A stretch of 64,000 bases of DNA, taken from Peribacillus cavernae (lineage in GTDB: Bacteria > Bacillota > Bacilli > Bacillales > DSM-1321). The DNA is taken from the NCBI RefSeq assembly GCF_003989135.1, contig NZ_RYZZ01000004.1, positions 28,665-92,664 of the forward strand. Direction: 5' to 3'. Position numbers and translations under genes: made by a program. This document shows, one piece after another, positions 44,486 through 53,148 of this stretch (position 1 is the stretch's first letter; each line of letters begins with the position of its first letter). The notes below the pieces were generated by a model. It did no database searches and was not told the DNA's origin. It was given only the letters and a program-made list of their open reading frames with translations.

Positions 44486-45508
44486 ATGTTTACTGCTTTG
44501 TTTGGCGCATTTGAATCGGGAATCATCTATGCCATTATGGCACTTGGCGTGTACTTGTCATTCAGGATTCTGGATTTTCCTGATTTGACAGTTGACGGAA
44601 GCTTCGTGACCGGCGCAGCAACGGCCGCGATTTTAATTGTAAATGGGGTAAATCCATTTACGGCAACAATCATTGCCATGTTAGCAGGGTTTGTTGCCGG
44701 TTGTTTGACAGGCATTCTCCATACGGTTGGCAAGATTAATACTCTTTTATCTGGAATTTTAATGATGATCGCCCTTTATTCGATAAACTTGCGAATCATG
44801 GGGAGATCGAATGTACCTTTATTGAACACGGAATCGGTATTTACTCATGTGAGTGATTTTTGGGGTAAAATCGGGATCGATTCCGCACTGAATAGTATGC
44901 TGGTGGCAATAGGACTTGGGGATAGCCTGCCCCGGACCTGGGGTATTTTGCTTTTTATGTTTGTGATAACCTTTGTGATAAAATTTTTGACAGACTTTTT
45001 TCTTCGCACTGAGATTGGGTTGGCGCTGCGGGCAACAGGTGATAACCAGAGAATGATCAGAAGCTTTGCAGCAAATACGAATGTCATGATTGTGTTAGGG
45101 CTTGGTTTATCGAATGCAATGGTGGCCCTCTCCGGTTCCCTGATTGCACAGCAAGGCGGCTTTGCTGATGTTGGAATGGGGATTGGAATGATCGTCATCG
45201 GCCTCGCGTCTGTGATTATCGGTGAAGCGCTGTTTGGCACAAAGACGATTGCTCGCACCACTCTAGCGGTCATTGGCGGCAGCATTATTTATCGTATCGT
45301 TGTCACGCTCGCACTTAGAGTGGAGTTCTTCGAGCCAGGTGATGTGAAAATGATTACCGCATTCATTGTGATTCTTGCCCTTGTACTGCCAAAGTTTATC
45401 GACGGCTATAAAGAACGGAAACGAAAAGGCCGCAGACAAGCTGAATACAGAAAAGCAGTTGGTGTTCCTGAAGAAGGGAATGGTGGAAGCAGTGCTTCAA
45501 TTAAATAA
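44486..45508 (+). CDS. ABC transporter permease (BPD_transp_2 / LivH-like)
   Basis: A 340-residue membrane protein with about 8-9 helices, starting MFTALFGAFESGIIYAIMAL. It shows LDFPDLTVDGSFVTGAA and the EAA-like loop LRATGDNQRMIRSFAANTNV, seen in permeases paired with PF04392 binding proteins. The C-terminus is basic. Its end overlaps the start of the ATPase gene by 29 bp. Confidence 0.9.
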   Translation: MFTALFGAFESGIIYAIMALGVYLSFRILDFPDLTVDGSFVTGAATAAILIVNGVNPFTATIIAMLAGFVAGCLTGILHTVGKINTLLSGILMMIALYSINLRIMGRSNVPLLNTESVFTHVSDFWGKIGIDSALNSMLVAIGLGDSLPRTWGILLFMFVITFVIKFLTDFFLRTEIGLALRATGDNQRMIRSFAANTNVMIVLGLGLSNAMVALSGSLIAQQGGFADVGMGIGMIVIGLASVIIGEALFGTKTIARTTLAVIGGSIIYRIVVTLALRVEFFEPGDVKMITAFIVILALVLPKFIDGYKERKRKGRRQAEYRKAVGVPEEGNGGSSASIK

Positions 45509-46286
45509 TGTCCATAAAGTTTTTAATGAGGGAACGCCTGATGAAAAAATCGCCTTGAATCATGTTAATCTTCAATTGAATCAGGGAGATTTCGTTACCG
45601 TGATTGGCAGTAACGGAGCGGGAAAGTCTACACTTATGAATCTCGTATCCGGAGTACTGCTGCCGGATGTAGGAGAAGTGAAAGTCGAAACAAAAAAGGT
45701 CACATATCTCCCCGAGTATAAACGTGCCGAAATGATAGGAAGGGTATTTCAGGATCCAATGGCCGGGACTTCCCCGACTATGACAATAGAGGAAAACCTG
45801 GCGCTTGCCTACTCCCGGGATAAGCGGAGAACATTGAAAAAGGGAGTGACCAAAAAAAGAAAAGAGTACTTCAAAGATGTTCTCGAAACTCTTCATCTTG
45901 GTCTGGAAAACAGGCTTTCGGCAAAAGTGGGTCTGCTATCCGGTGGAGAAAGACAGGCGCTTTCCCTGCTGATGGCAACCTTTACAGAGCCTTCGATTCT
46001 ATTATTGGATGAGCATACTGCAGCTCTGGATCCATCACGGGCAGAGTTGATTACTTCGTTAACGAAAGAGATCGTAGAGAGATATCAATTAACGACGATC
46101 ATGGTGACCCATAATATGCAACAGGCATTGGATTTAGGGAACAGGTTGATCATGATGGATAAAGGGCAAATTATTTTAGAAGTCGATGAGGAAAAGAAAC
46201 GAACATTGACGATTGACCATTTGATGCAGGAATTTAAGAGCATTCGGGGAACAAGCCTGACAAGCGACCGGGCACTTTTATCGTAA
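45480..46286 (+). CDS. ABC transporter ATP-binding protein
   Basis: A 268-residue ABC ATPase. Walker A is GSNGAGKST, the signature is LLSGGERQAL, Walker B is ILLLDEHTAALD and the H-loop is MVTHNMQQ. The ATG at 45,480 (MVEAVLQLNNVHKVF) follows GAAGAAGGGA and overlaps the permease gene; the longer frame from 45,375 lies wholly within the permease. It completes the importer. Confidence 0.92.
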   Translation: MVEAVLQLNNVHKVFNEGTPDEKIALNHVNLQLNQGDFVTVIGSNGAGKSTLMNLVSGVLLPDVGEVKVETKKVTYLPEYKRAEMIGRVFQDPMAGTSPTMTIEENLALAYSRDKRRTLKKGVTKKRKEYFKDVLETLHLGLENRLSAKVGLLSGGERQALSLLMATFTEPSILLLDEHTAALDPSRAELITSLTKEIVERYQLTTIMVTHNMQQALDLGNRLIMMDKGQIILEVDEEKKRTLTIDHLMQEFKSIRGTSLTSDRALLS

Positions 46287-46323
46287 TGGCTCTGTTAAAC
46301 TTTAGTGTTGATAATTGAACTAA

Positions 46324-46362
46324 AATTTGGAGAAACCCTAATAAATGAGGTTTCTCCAAAAC
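46324..46362 (+). terminator. Terminator/hairpin after the ABC operon
   Basis: TTTGGAGAAACC pairs perfectly with GGTTTCTCCAAA across an 11-nt loop. The T-run is weak on both sides. Bases 46,363-46,467 hold nothing else visible. Confidence 0.65.
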
Positions 46363-46467
46363 TTAATAAAATTAATGCAATCTTTAGCTTAATAAGAACC
46401 CTTCTTGGTAGGGCTTTTATTCACTGATTTAACAATTTGTCAGACGCTATATTCCATAATGATTCTA

Positions 46468-46743
46468 TTAATACTCAATTATATATGCACACAACGAGCC
46501 AACTAAAGATAAAAGTAAAATAAACAAAAAAATGTTAATTTTATATTTTCCAAATTCTCCCGTGATTTTGGAAAGGTGCGGCTCTAGGAATTTTACTCCT
46601 ATTCCAATTAATATAAAAAGAATGATACGCACAAATGTATTACTATTAAATTCAACAATTATATTAGCAATGATAATTACAACACTTAACATTAATAATG
46701 CATTGATATTAAATTTAGCTTTTTTATCAGCAACAGTTTCCAA
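46468..46743 (-). CDS. Hypothetical small membrane protein
   Basis: A 91-residue protein with three hydrophobic segments (ALLMLSVVIIIANIIVEF, FVRIILFILIGIGVKFLE, IFLFILLLSLVGSLCAYI). No family recognised. The TTG at 46,743 is chosen because AAAGGGGG precedes it by 8 nt; the frame extends to 46,848 without support. Its base composition is more AT-rich than the core genes, marking the start of the accessory region. Confidence 0.6.
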   Translation of the reverse strand: METVADKKAKFNINALLMLSVVIIIANIIVEFNSNTFVRIILFILIGIGVKFLEPHLSKITGEFGKYKINIFLFILLLSLVGSLCAYIIEY

Positions 46744-46803
46744 TCCAATTTCCCCCTTTAATGCGAGTATATAATATAAATATATTTTGATGATGGGCAA
46801 TAG

Positions 46804-47187
46804 GGTAAACCAAATGAAATTCCAGCAGGTGATGTGACTAGTGGTCATTTAGTTGGTTCTAGAAAATTAGTATATGGTCCAAGAACTGCTACTTTTGTCA
46901 ATAATGTTACAAAGGGTGCAATTACAGGCATAGCGACTGCTGTTGGATATACATATGGTAGGGCAGGGGGAGCGACTATAGCCGGTCTTGCAACGAGTGT
47001 CGGTGAGTACGTTAATACAAAACCTACTTATTTGAAGATCCGTACATGGGAATCTTATAGTTCGTATTATAAACGTTATCTAGTAGACCATTATGCGACT
47101 TACTACACAAGCTCTTCATTTACAACCGTAAAAAAGACTTTTACAAGATATGACGTTCATAGAGTAGGCGCAACTATAGGACAGTAA
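46804..47187 (+). pseudogene. Fragment of a secreted or toxin-like protein, 5' end missing
   Basis: The frame is open from a TAG at 46,801 and reads PNEIPAGDVTSGHLVGSRKL, then a Gly/Ala-rich hydrophobic stretch (ITGIATAVGYTYGRAGGATI) and a Tyr/Thr-rich tail. The GTG at 46,834 has no Shine-Dalgarno, and protein-like sequence extends upstream of it, so the 5' part is probably lost. I do not recognise the family; glycine-zipper helices like this occur in secreted toxins and bacteriocins. Confidence 0.45.
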
Positions 47188-47261
47188 TTTTAATTAATAA
47201 AATGATTTCTACTACGCGCGTATTAATTCGGTTAATATTTTCGTTGACGTAATATGGTATA

Positions 47262-47299
47262 TAACTAAGAGCTCCTATTAAATAGGAGCTCTTAGTTAT
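47262..47299. terminator. Bidirectional terminator
   Basis: AACTAAGAGCTCCTATT and its exact complement form a 17-bp stem with a 1-nt centre (47,263-47,297). It separates the fragment at 46.8 kb from the converging yolD-like gene. Confidence 0.8.
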
Positions 47300-47409
47300 T
47301 CACTGACATAGTCAGTTTTTAAAGAGGTGTTTCTCAAATTTCTTATTATTTTCGGTTCTTTTCTAACCTCTATTTAAAATGAGCACCCGGTTCTCTATGG
47401 GATATCTGT

Positions 47410-47763
47410 TTACATTCTTTCTGCAGCAGTGATGCTATCCAGTAATATGTATTCCATATCATCATTCTCCATGTCTATTCTTATCCGTTTAAGCTGATAA
47501 TCCACTTGCCCAACAATTCCTGTGACCTCTTCAAAACACCAGTTTTTCCATAAGGTTAGTTTAATTTCTAGTGTGTAATTGTGGGAATCTCTCAAAACAA
47601 TACCGATCTCTTCAAATGCCTGTTCATCCAATATTGGCTTTTCAATGTATTTTTGTTCCTCCCACAGATCACGCAGCATCTTTCGATGTTCCAGGGGATT
47701 ATTTGGTAAAGGGGTACCGCCAACATTTTGGAAATTTTGTACGCTAACAGAATTTTGAGCCAA
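47410..47763 (-). CDS. YolD-like family protein
   Basis: 117 residues. The YolD core is clear: HRKMLRDLWEEQKYIEKPIL followed by DEQAFEEIG, and IVGQVDYQLKRIRIDMENDD. YolD proteins often accompany Y-family (UvrX/YqjW) DNA polymerases in plasmids, prophages and chromosomes; no polymerase gene is adjacent here. The start is a TTG and the first 25 residues are unusual, so the N-terminus may be truncated. The role is not established. Confidence 0.75.
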   Translation of the reverse strand: MAQNSVSVQNFQNVGGTPLPNNPLEHRKMLRDLWEEQKYIEKPILDEQAFEEIGIVLRDSHNYTLEIKLTLWKNWCFEEVTGIVGQVDYQLKRIRIDMENDDMEYILLDSITAAERM

Positions 47764-48005
47764 TAAAAGTCGTATTCAGTACGCTAAGGAGCCCCTTTTA
47801 GTTGAAGAGGGCTTTCATATGAATATACAACTTATTTAACTAATTTCTTTTCATAGCAATTTCGTAAAAAGAAGACAAACTTGAATGTAACTCCTCCATT
47901 AACAATACTGTGCTAAAGTATTGTTTTGTAAGGTTTTTTTGTTCAAGATTACCTATAATGGATTTATAGTACGCTTTCTATTGGTGTATCTAACCTTATT
48001 TCGTA

Positions 48006-48986
48006 TTAATAGATACGTTCAACATCGTATCCTTTTTCCTCGAGTTCGCTTAGGACACTCGGATCAATCACAGTGTGTAGAGATCCAATGATAGCAAAAT
48101 AGGTCTGACCATTGTCACTTTGTAAAATTTCATCGAGTTTATTTGCCATATTAATATTACGATTATCATTTAACTCTTGTTGGTACTCTTCATCAACACC
48201 CTCAAAGCTATCTGATAACTGGTTAACAAGTGAATCTCTATTACTATTTCCATGCACCCAGTTATATCCTAATCGGTTTAACCAATCAGCTTGATCCTCA
48301 TAGGCACCGATATAATCTTCAAGAGTTTCAACTTGTGTGTCCATACTAAAGCCAGTCAACATTTCATATTGCCCTTCAATCGTTTCTAATTCAATTATTT
48401 CTTTATCGTCTTCTAAGGCACGTTGAAGAAAATACAAATCAACCCCATACTCTGATGATAAATCACTTTCCTCTGCAACAAATTCTGTTAATAAACTTTC
48501 TACAAACCATGGTTGATATTGCTTAAAATCTTCCACGTTCATTCTGTGTGTTTCAAATATGTCTGAAAGCTTAGCATATGACTCCTCCGATAAAACTTCA
48601 TCCAATGTCGTACCATCATCAAATAATGCCATCTCATTTATTTCTTCTTTAGTTATATCAACTTCAAACATATTAATTTCTGGAAGGATTACATCCGAGC
48701 TCTCATACGCTTCTTCAATTTCAGTCACAAGTGGGTAATAATCTTCATGACCTAAATGGACGCTACCAAGGACGTAAGCAGTGGTTTCACCATTAACAAC
48801 TTTCCATAAGAACCCTCCATCTCCATCATAATCAAGTGCTGTTTCATTCGCTTTCTCCTCTGTATCAGTTTGCTGATTTAATTCTTCATTTTCTAATGGG
48901 CTACTATTGTTACTTGCACAACCAATTAGCAATACCATAATCAATAGAGAATAAATCAGTGATGTAAATTTTGACATATTATTCAT
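48006..48986 (-). CDS. TraB/GumN family lipoprotein
   Basis: About 326 residues with a lipoprotein signal (LIYSLLIMVLLIGC, lipobox Cys near residue 24). An acidic linker is followed by a TraB/GumN domain: FLWKVVNGETTAYVLGSVHL with the conserved GSxH, a catalytic-like PEINMF, and the C-terminal YFAIIGSLHTVIDPSVLSEL. The fold is related to Tiki-type metalloproteases, with the GSxH His residues as ligands; substrates in bacteria are unknown. AAGGAAGGA precedes two adjacent ATGs. Confidence 0.85.
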   Translation of the reverse strand: MNNMSKFTSLIYSLLIMVLLIGCASNNSSPLENEELNQQTDTEEKANETALDYDGDGGFLWKVVNGETTAYVLGSVHLGHEDYYPLVTEIEEAYESSDVILPEINMFEVDITKEEINEMALFDDGTTLDEVLSEESYAKLSDIFETHRMNVEDFKQYQPWFVESLLTEFVAEESDLSSEYGVDLYFLQRALEDDKEIIELETIEGQYEMLTGFSMDTQVETLEDYIGAYEDQADWLNRLGYNWVHGNSNRDSLVNQLSDSFEGVDEEYQQELNDNRNINMANKLDEILQSDNGQTYFAIIGSLHTVIDPSVLSELEEKGYDVERIY

Positions 48987-49070
48987 CATTCCTTCCTTAA
49001 AATATCAATCTTTGTTTGACGAGATTTGATAGACTTAACCAAAATTAGGTTGTCTCTTTAAGAGACTGAA

Positions 49071-49862
49071 TTAATCTCCCCCCAAACTGCTGCCCATTTC
49101 GATATCGATTAACCAATGACTCCGTAGCATAAGAGTCCGTTCTGTTCCAGCTAATGCCGCTGCAATACCAATCCAAAAATAAGTCCAAACTGATAGTGTG
49201 ATTGGAGATACAAATGTGCCTATATTTTCAGAAACCCATGGAATCTCAGAGATTGTTTCCATTAGTTGAGGTACGCTTAGGGCTATTGATATTAATAAGA
49301 TGACAACCGCCATTCCTCCGATAAAGGAGCTGATTTTGGGAAATCGTTTATGCACCCACATTCGAAAACCTCTAATCGAACGTTTATCTGGATATATTGT
49401 AAAGGCACCTTCTTGATCTGTAATATAATGAATTCGATTAATTCCGCTCGAACTGTTTGTTATTTCAATTACGCCATTATCTACTGGAAAAGCTGCTGGA
49501 AGCTTAGAAAAGGCAACATGTCTACCCTTGCGGTATAAATCAACGCTTGGCTCTTCTGCAAAATATCTTGATCGTATAGCGTAATTAGTGATTTTTCCAT
49601 CAGTATCATTAGTTATTTCTATATGAAATAATGAGTGGGTAAATATATTCCATATTCGGTACTTTTTCAAAAGATGACCATCGCCCTCTTTAACTTTTTT
49701 CATTCTCCTACGACGTTTTCCATGACGACTAAAACGAAACATGGAATATACACCTTCCTTTATTATTTGTTTTTCCATAATTGAGTTAACCATATTAATA
49801 CTTACATTCACTATTGTCTGCGCAGCAAATATGGAAGTGGGATCAACAAGTTGATTATACAT
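49071..49862 (-). CDS. Hypothetical membrane protein
   Basis: 263 residues if the first ATG is used, or 223 from the ATG at 49,742, which has GGAAGGTG upstream at good spacing. A basic patch (FSRHGKRRRRMKKVKEGDGH), a soluble beta-rich middle, and two hydrophobic segments near the C-terminus (FIGGMAVVILLISIALSV and SVWTYFWIGIAAALAG) are visible. No family recognised. It is co-directional with the following genes. Confidence 0.6.
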   Translation of the reverse strand: MYNQLVDPTSIFAAQTIVNVSINMVNSIMEKQIIKEGVYSMFRFSRHGKRRRRMKKVKEGDGHLLKKYRIWNIFTHSLFHIEITNDTDGKITNYAIRSRYFAEEPSVDLYRKGRHVAFSKLPAAFPVDNGVIEITNSSSGINRIHYITDQEGAFTIYPDKRSIRGFRMWVHKRFPKISSFIGGMAVVILLISIALSVPQLMETISEIPWVSENIGTFVSPITLSVWTYFWIGIAAALAGTERTLMLRSHWLIDIEMGSSLGGD

Positions 49863-49955
49863 TTTTTATTTTAACCGACTAATCAATTTTTATTATAAAT
49901 ATATCCCTATCTATTGTCATCTGTTTAGATAGAGCTTTTTTATACAAATAATAAA

Positions 49956-50441
49956 TCACGATAAAAGATTTACTCCAGATACAGACAGAATACCAACAGC
50001 AACAGACGCTAGAATAATTGAAATGGTAATCCATAAACTTACGTAACTTTTGTTTACCTTTGCCGCTAAAGGAATACCAGCTGAAACATAAAATCCTATT
50101 AAGATTCCAGCTAAAGAAACGCCAGGAACACCATATTTCTCAAAATAGCGTCTTGCTTTTAAAGCACGCTTGCTTGGTTCTTTATCTTTTTTCTTACTTT
50201 TGACTCTAGAACGCAGTTTGCTGAATATCCATATAAAAGCCATTACACCTACCCAGTTTCCAATTGCTGCTGTTAAAATTACTGGTATAGAGGGGAACCC
50301 TAAAAGTATTCCCAAGGGTATTGCTCCATGAGCTTCAAAAAACGGGATTAAGGAAAGGATAAAGATACTTAATAATTGTAAAAATAAATTTCCCTCCAGA
50401 CCTGGTAATAAAGTCAAATAATAATCTTGTAATTCTTGCAT
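49956..50441 (-). CDS. Small multidrug export family membrane protein (Sm_multidrug_ex type)
   Basis: A 161-residue protein with four to five membrane helices. LIPFFEAHGAIPLGILLGFP is the conserved motif of the PF06695-type putative small multidrug export proteins; a charged loop (KKKDKEPSKRALKARRYFEK) separates the halves. Substrates are not proven for this family. The ATG at 50,441 follows GAGGAGC. It is 62 nt downstream of a TetR gene, probably one transcript. Confidence 0.78.
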   Translation of the reverse strand: MQELQDYYLTLLPGLEGNLFLQLLSIFILSLIPFFEAHGAIPLGILLGFPSIPVILTAAIGNWVGVMAFIWIFSKLRSRVKSKKKDKEPSKRALKARRYFEKYGVPGVSLAGILIGFYVSAGIPLAAKVNKSYVSLWITISIILASVAVGILSVSGVNLLS

Positions 50442-50503
50442 AAAGTTGCTCCTCTCATTTCTACTGTTTAATGCCACACGTGTCTGTAAAGTTTCGAAGA
50501 TGG

Positions 50504-51109
50504 TTATTTAATCATTTTTAAAACGCTCTTAACCAACTTTTCACTGTAATCTTCAAGATTTAGCTTATTTTCATATTGAGGTAAAGACATCGACCCTGAT
50601 ATAGCACCCCGAATGACAATTGCAATCACTTGAGGATCAAAATCACCAAATTCTTTAGTTTCTTGTCCTTTGTAAAGAATCTCTTTCAACAAAACACTTA
50701 ATTCATCTTCATTATCAGGATCAGTTTCTACCAGATAATAAGGGACATTGTCTGGTGTGCGACCATTAAAAACAATTTCAAGGAAAGCGATGTTATTTCC
50801 ACGGTTTGTACCCTGATATGCTAAACTTGCTTCTATAAAAACCATTAATTTCTCCATATACGTTTGTTTCTGTTCTACTTTTTCTTTAATAAACGCTCGC
50901 TCTTGTTCAACCAAATACATCAACGTATTTCTCATCAAATCTTCCTTGCCAGAGAAATGATAAGATATAAGTCCTGTACTTATATTTGCTCTATTTGCTA
51001 TTTTGGAAAGGCTCGTGCTGTGATAGCCAATTTCTGCTAAAATCTCTATCGCAGCTTTAATGACTTGTTCTCTCCGTGCATTAGCTATCAAATATTGTTT
51101 GTTTTCCAT
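50504..51109 (-). CDS. TetR/AcrR family transcriptional regulator
   Basis: 201 residues. The N-terminal HTH is INISTGLISYHF-like (SLSKIANRANISTGLISYHF, residues 34-53). The C-terminal domain resembles BetI/YfiR-type regulators. It probably represses itself and the downstream export gene through the palindrome at 51,154-51,171. The inducer is unknown. Confidence 0.88.
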   Translation of the reverse strand: MENKQYLIANARREQVIKAAIEILAEIGYHSTSLSKIANRANISTGLISYHFSGKEDLMRNTLMYLVEQERAFIKEKVEQKQTYMEKLMVFIEASLAYQGTNRGNNIAFLEIVFNGRTPDNVPYYLVETDPDNEDELSVLLKEILYKGQETKEFGDFDPQVIAIVIRGAISGSMSLPQYENKLNLEDYSEKLVKSVLKMIK

Positions 51110-51153
51110 TTTTTAATCACCCACTTTCATATTATTAATCATCCATGTTTCAT

Positions 51154-51171
51154 TTTGATTGACCAATCAAA
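51154..51171. promoter_or_regulatory. Probable TetR operator
   Basis: A perfect 18-bp dyad, TTTGATTG-AC-CAATCAAA, 45 bp upstream of the tetR start. The TTGATTGACCAATCAA form is typical of operators of BetI-like TetR proteins (TTGATTGG-type half-sites). Confidence 0.75.
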
Positions 51172-51557
51172 TTTATTGTATACACTTTTCTTATTCCTGT
51201 CAAGTGTTCAGTACAAATAAAGTTATTTCCTTTTAACAGCGAGAAGCCGCATTCTTCCGTTGAAAAAATGCCACTGTTTAATAAAAATAATTGTTTGTTT
51301 TTGATTCATACGCAAATATCACATAGTGACAATAAAGTTGTTTCTAAAGATCCCATTTTCCGTCTGAATGAAAAACCCATATACTAAGAATTTCTCTCTT
51401 CAGGGAGGGACAGTCTTCCAATATGTCACTACTTACCTCTATGGTAAATTATCAAACTTTATTTCAAAGCAATACTTTTTTGGAATAAGTTTTTATTAGT
51501 GTTTATAAAAGTACACTTTTACAAACGGGTGTTTTTTTAATATAATGGCTCTATTTT

Positions 51558-51594
51558 AACGTTCGTTAAAGTTTAAAAACATTTTACGAACGTT
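51558..51594. repeat. Inverted repeat upstream of the serine recombinase (possible res/crossover site)
   Basis: AACGTTCGTTAAA and TTTTACGAACGTT form a 12/13 inverted repeat with an 11-nt centre, 74 nt before the recombinase ATG. A third degenerate copy, TTACGAATG, is near 51,614. Resolvase genes usually have such sites just upstream. Confidence 0.55.
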
Positions 51595-51667
51595 CTTTGT
51601 CTTGTATGCACTATTACGAATGTTTTTGGTAGAATAAGAGAGAGAAAAATAGAAGAGGGAGAAAAAA

Positions 51668-51946
51668 ATGGATGTTCGTAAATTTGGTTACATAAGAGCC
51701 AGCAGCAAAGATCAAAATGAAGGACGACAACTTCAAGCCATTAAAGAAAAGGGGCTTGATGAACGAGATATCTTTATGGATAAACAAAGTGGGAAAAATT
51801 TTGACAGAGAACAATATCAACTATTAAAACGGATGATCCGGAAAGGGGATGTTTTATATATTCATTCACTCGATCGTTTTGGACGAAACAAGGAAGAAAT
51901 TCTACAAGAATGGAATTGTAACTCCGTGTTATTCACATGTAGATAA
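51668..51946 (+). pseudogene. Serine recombinase (resolvase/invertase), truncated by an IS3-family element
   Basis: The N-terminal catalytic half is intact: FGYIRASSKDQNEGRQLQA with the catalytic Ser, DKQSGKNFDREQY and VLYIHSLDRFGRNKEEILQEW. The protein breaks off at about residue 82 where IS3-type sequence begins (51,910 onward). The DNA-binding C-terminus is not found on the far side of the IS, so a deletion followed the insertion. AGGGAG precedes the ATG. Confidence 0.85.
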
Positions 51947-52787
51947 CAGTTCGGCTTCCGGGTTATACACAACAGCCGGTGTATAGTTTTGTAAAGACTG
52001 ATGAGGCAAGTAGTGATTGTGCAGTTAGATATAATGTTCCACACCTTGCCTGGTTTCCCGTGGGCTATTGTAGTCATTGATATAAATTTCATTATACTTT
52101 AGGCTGCGCCAGAAACGTTCTATGACGATGTTGTCCTTTGCCATCCATACTGATGCGTGTTTCGTTCTCCTTAAGCAAATCTGTGTATTGTGGACTAGTG
52201 AAGTGGCTCCCTTGATCACTGTTGATAATGGCTGGTTTATGTTTGGCCAACGCCCTTCTCATCGTTTCCAATGCGAACTCGATTTCAAGACTTTGACCAG
52301 CTGCCAATCCACAATGTAGCGAGAATACCAATCCATGACCGCGTAGAGGTACATCCAGCCTTGCTTCATTCGGATATACGTGATATCTACACTCCATACC
52401 TGGTCGGGCTGAGTAATGTTTAGTCCTCGAAGCAGGTAGGGGTAAATCTGATGCTGGAGATCCCTTTTGCTTAGATTTGGACCAGGATAGATAGCCATAA
52501 TACCCATCTCTCGCATGTAGCGTCTTACTGTATTTTCGTGAATAAAATCCCCTTCTCGATTCATAATGGCTGCTATCTTTCGATAGCCTAGAAAGGAATG
52601 CTTCGTGTAAAGCTCATCAATCCGGTGCTTGAGGCGAATTTCCTCCGGAGATGGAGGGACCGGCTTATAGTACAGGCTGGTGCGGTTTAGGCTAAGTAAA
52701 TCCGCTTGTACGAGGATGGAATGTTCGGGGCAATCCCATTCAACAAGATCGATCCTTTCTTCACGAGAAAGGTTAGAGGCCAGATTT
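51929..52787 (-). pseudogene. IS3-family transposase OrfB (DDE integrase), frameshifted
   Basis: The IS3 OrfB sequence can be pieced together: IRLKHRIDELYTKHSFLGYR, TYIRMKQGWMYLYAVMDWYS (first Asp nearby), IINSDQGSHFTSPQYTDLL (second Asp) and VIERFWRSLKYNEIY (Glu). The frame is lost near 52,295 (between DWQL and QSLEIEF), near 52,130 (after ISMDGKG, with about three codons missing), and near 52,025 (after GVEHY). The tail PHQSLQNYTPAVVYNPEAEL is still readable. At least three lesions. Confidence 0.85.
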
Positions 52788-53066
52788 TTTTTTAAGCCAC
52801 GACAATTGGGTGGTTAACTTACCAACCTCGGCGTAGAGTTCATTGATCTGTTGCTCGTATTCCTTTTTCATTTTTGTGATACCTTTACGATCGTCCACAA
52901 ACAGCTGCGAAAAGTTTTGCACCGCCTCGGATTTCCACCGGTTGAGGACATTCGTATGGATTCCTTGCTCAGAAGTGAGCTGTGAAACTGACTTTTCTTC
53001 CTTCAGAATTTCCAGTACAATTCGTGCTTTTTCTTCTGGGTTAAACTTTCTTCGAGTGTTCGACAT
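52773..53066 (-). CDS. IS3-family transposase OrfA
   Basis: 97 residues: N-terminal HTH (RRKFNPEEKARIVLEILKEE, SVSQLTSEQGIHTNVLNRWK) and a C-terminal leucine-zipper-like coiled coil (EYEQQINELYAEVGKLTTQL). It ends in a run of nine A residues (T9 on + strand, 52,785-52,793), the expected slippery site for -1 programmed frameshifting into OrfB. The start follows AAAGGAG. This ORF is intact although the partner is not. Confidence 0.88.
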   Translation of the reverse strand: MSNTRRKFNPEEKARIVLEILKEEKSVSQLTSEQGIHTNVLNRWKSEAVQNFSQLFVDDRKGITKMKKEYEQQINELYAEVGKLTTQLSWLKKKSGL

Positions 53067-53148
53067 ACAACTAAGAAACTCCTTTTTTATTGTCTAGTTT
53101 ATATGCAGCATTATACTAAAATGTTTTTCTACTTTCAGGACATTTATT

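Larger units (their letters stand above)
51912..53110 (-). mobile_element. Decayed IS3-family insertion sequence
   Basis: About 1.2 kb with orfA (52,773-53,066) and a broken orfB (51,929-52,787). The left edge is fixed by the loss of recombinase sequence at about 51,912. The right edge lies upstream of orfA near 53,100-53,120; I cannot show clear terminal inverted repeats or a target duplication, so the limits are approximate. Loss of reading frame in orfB means it cannot move by itself. Confidence 0.85.
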
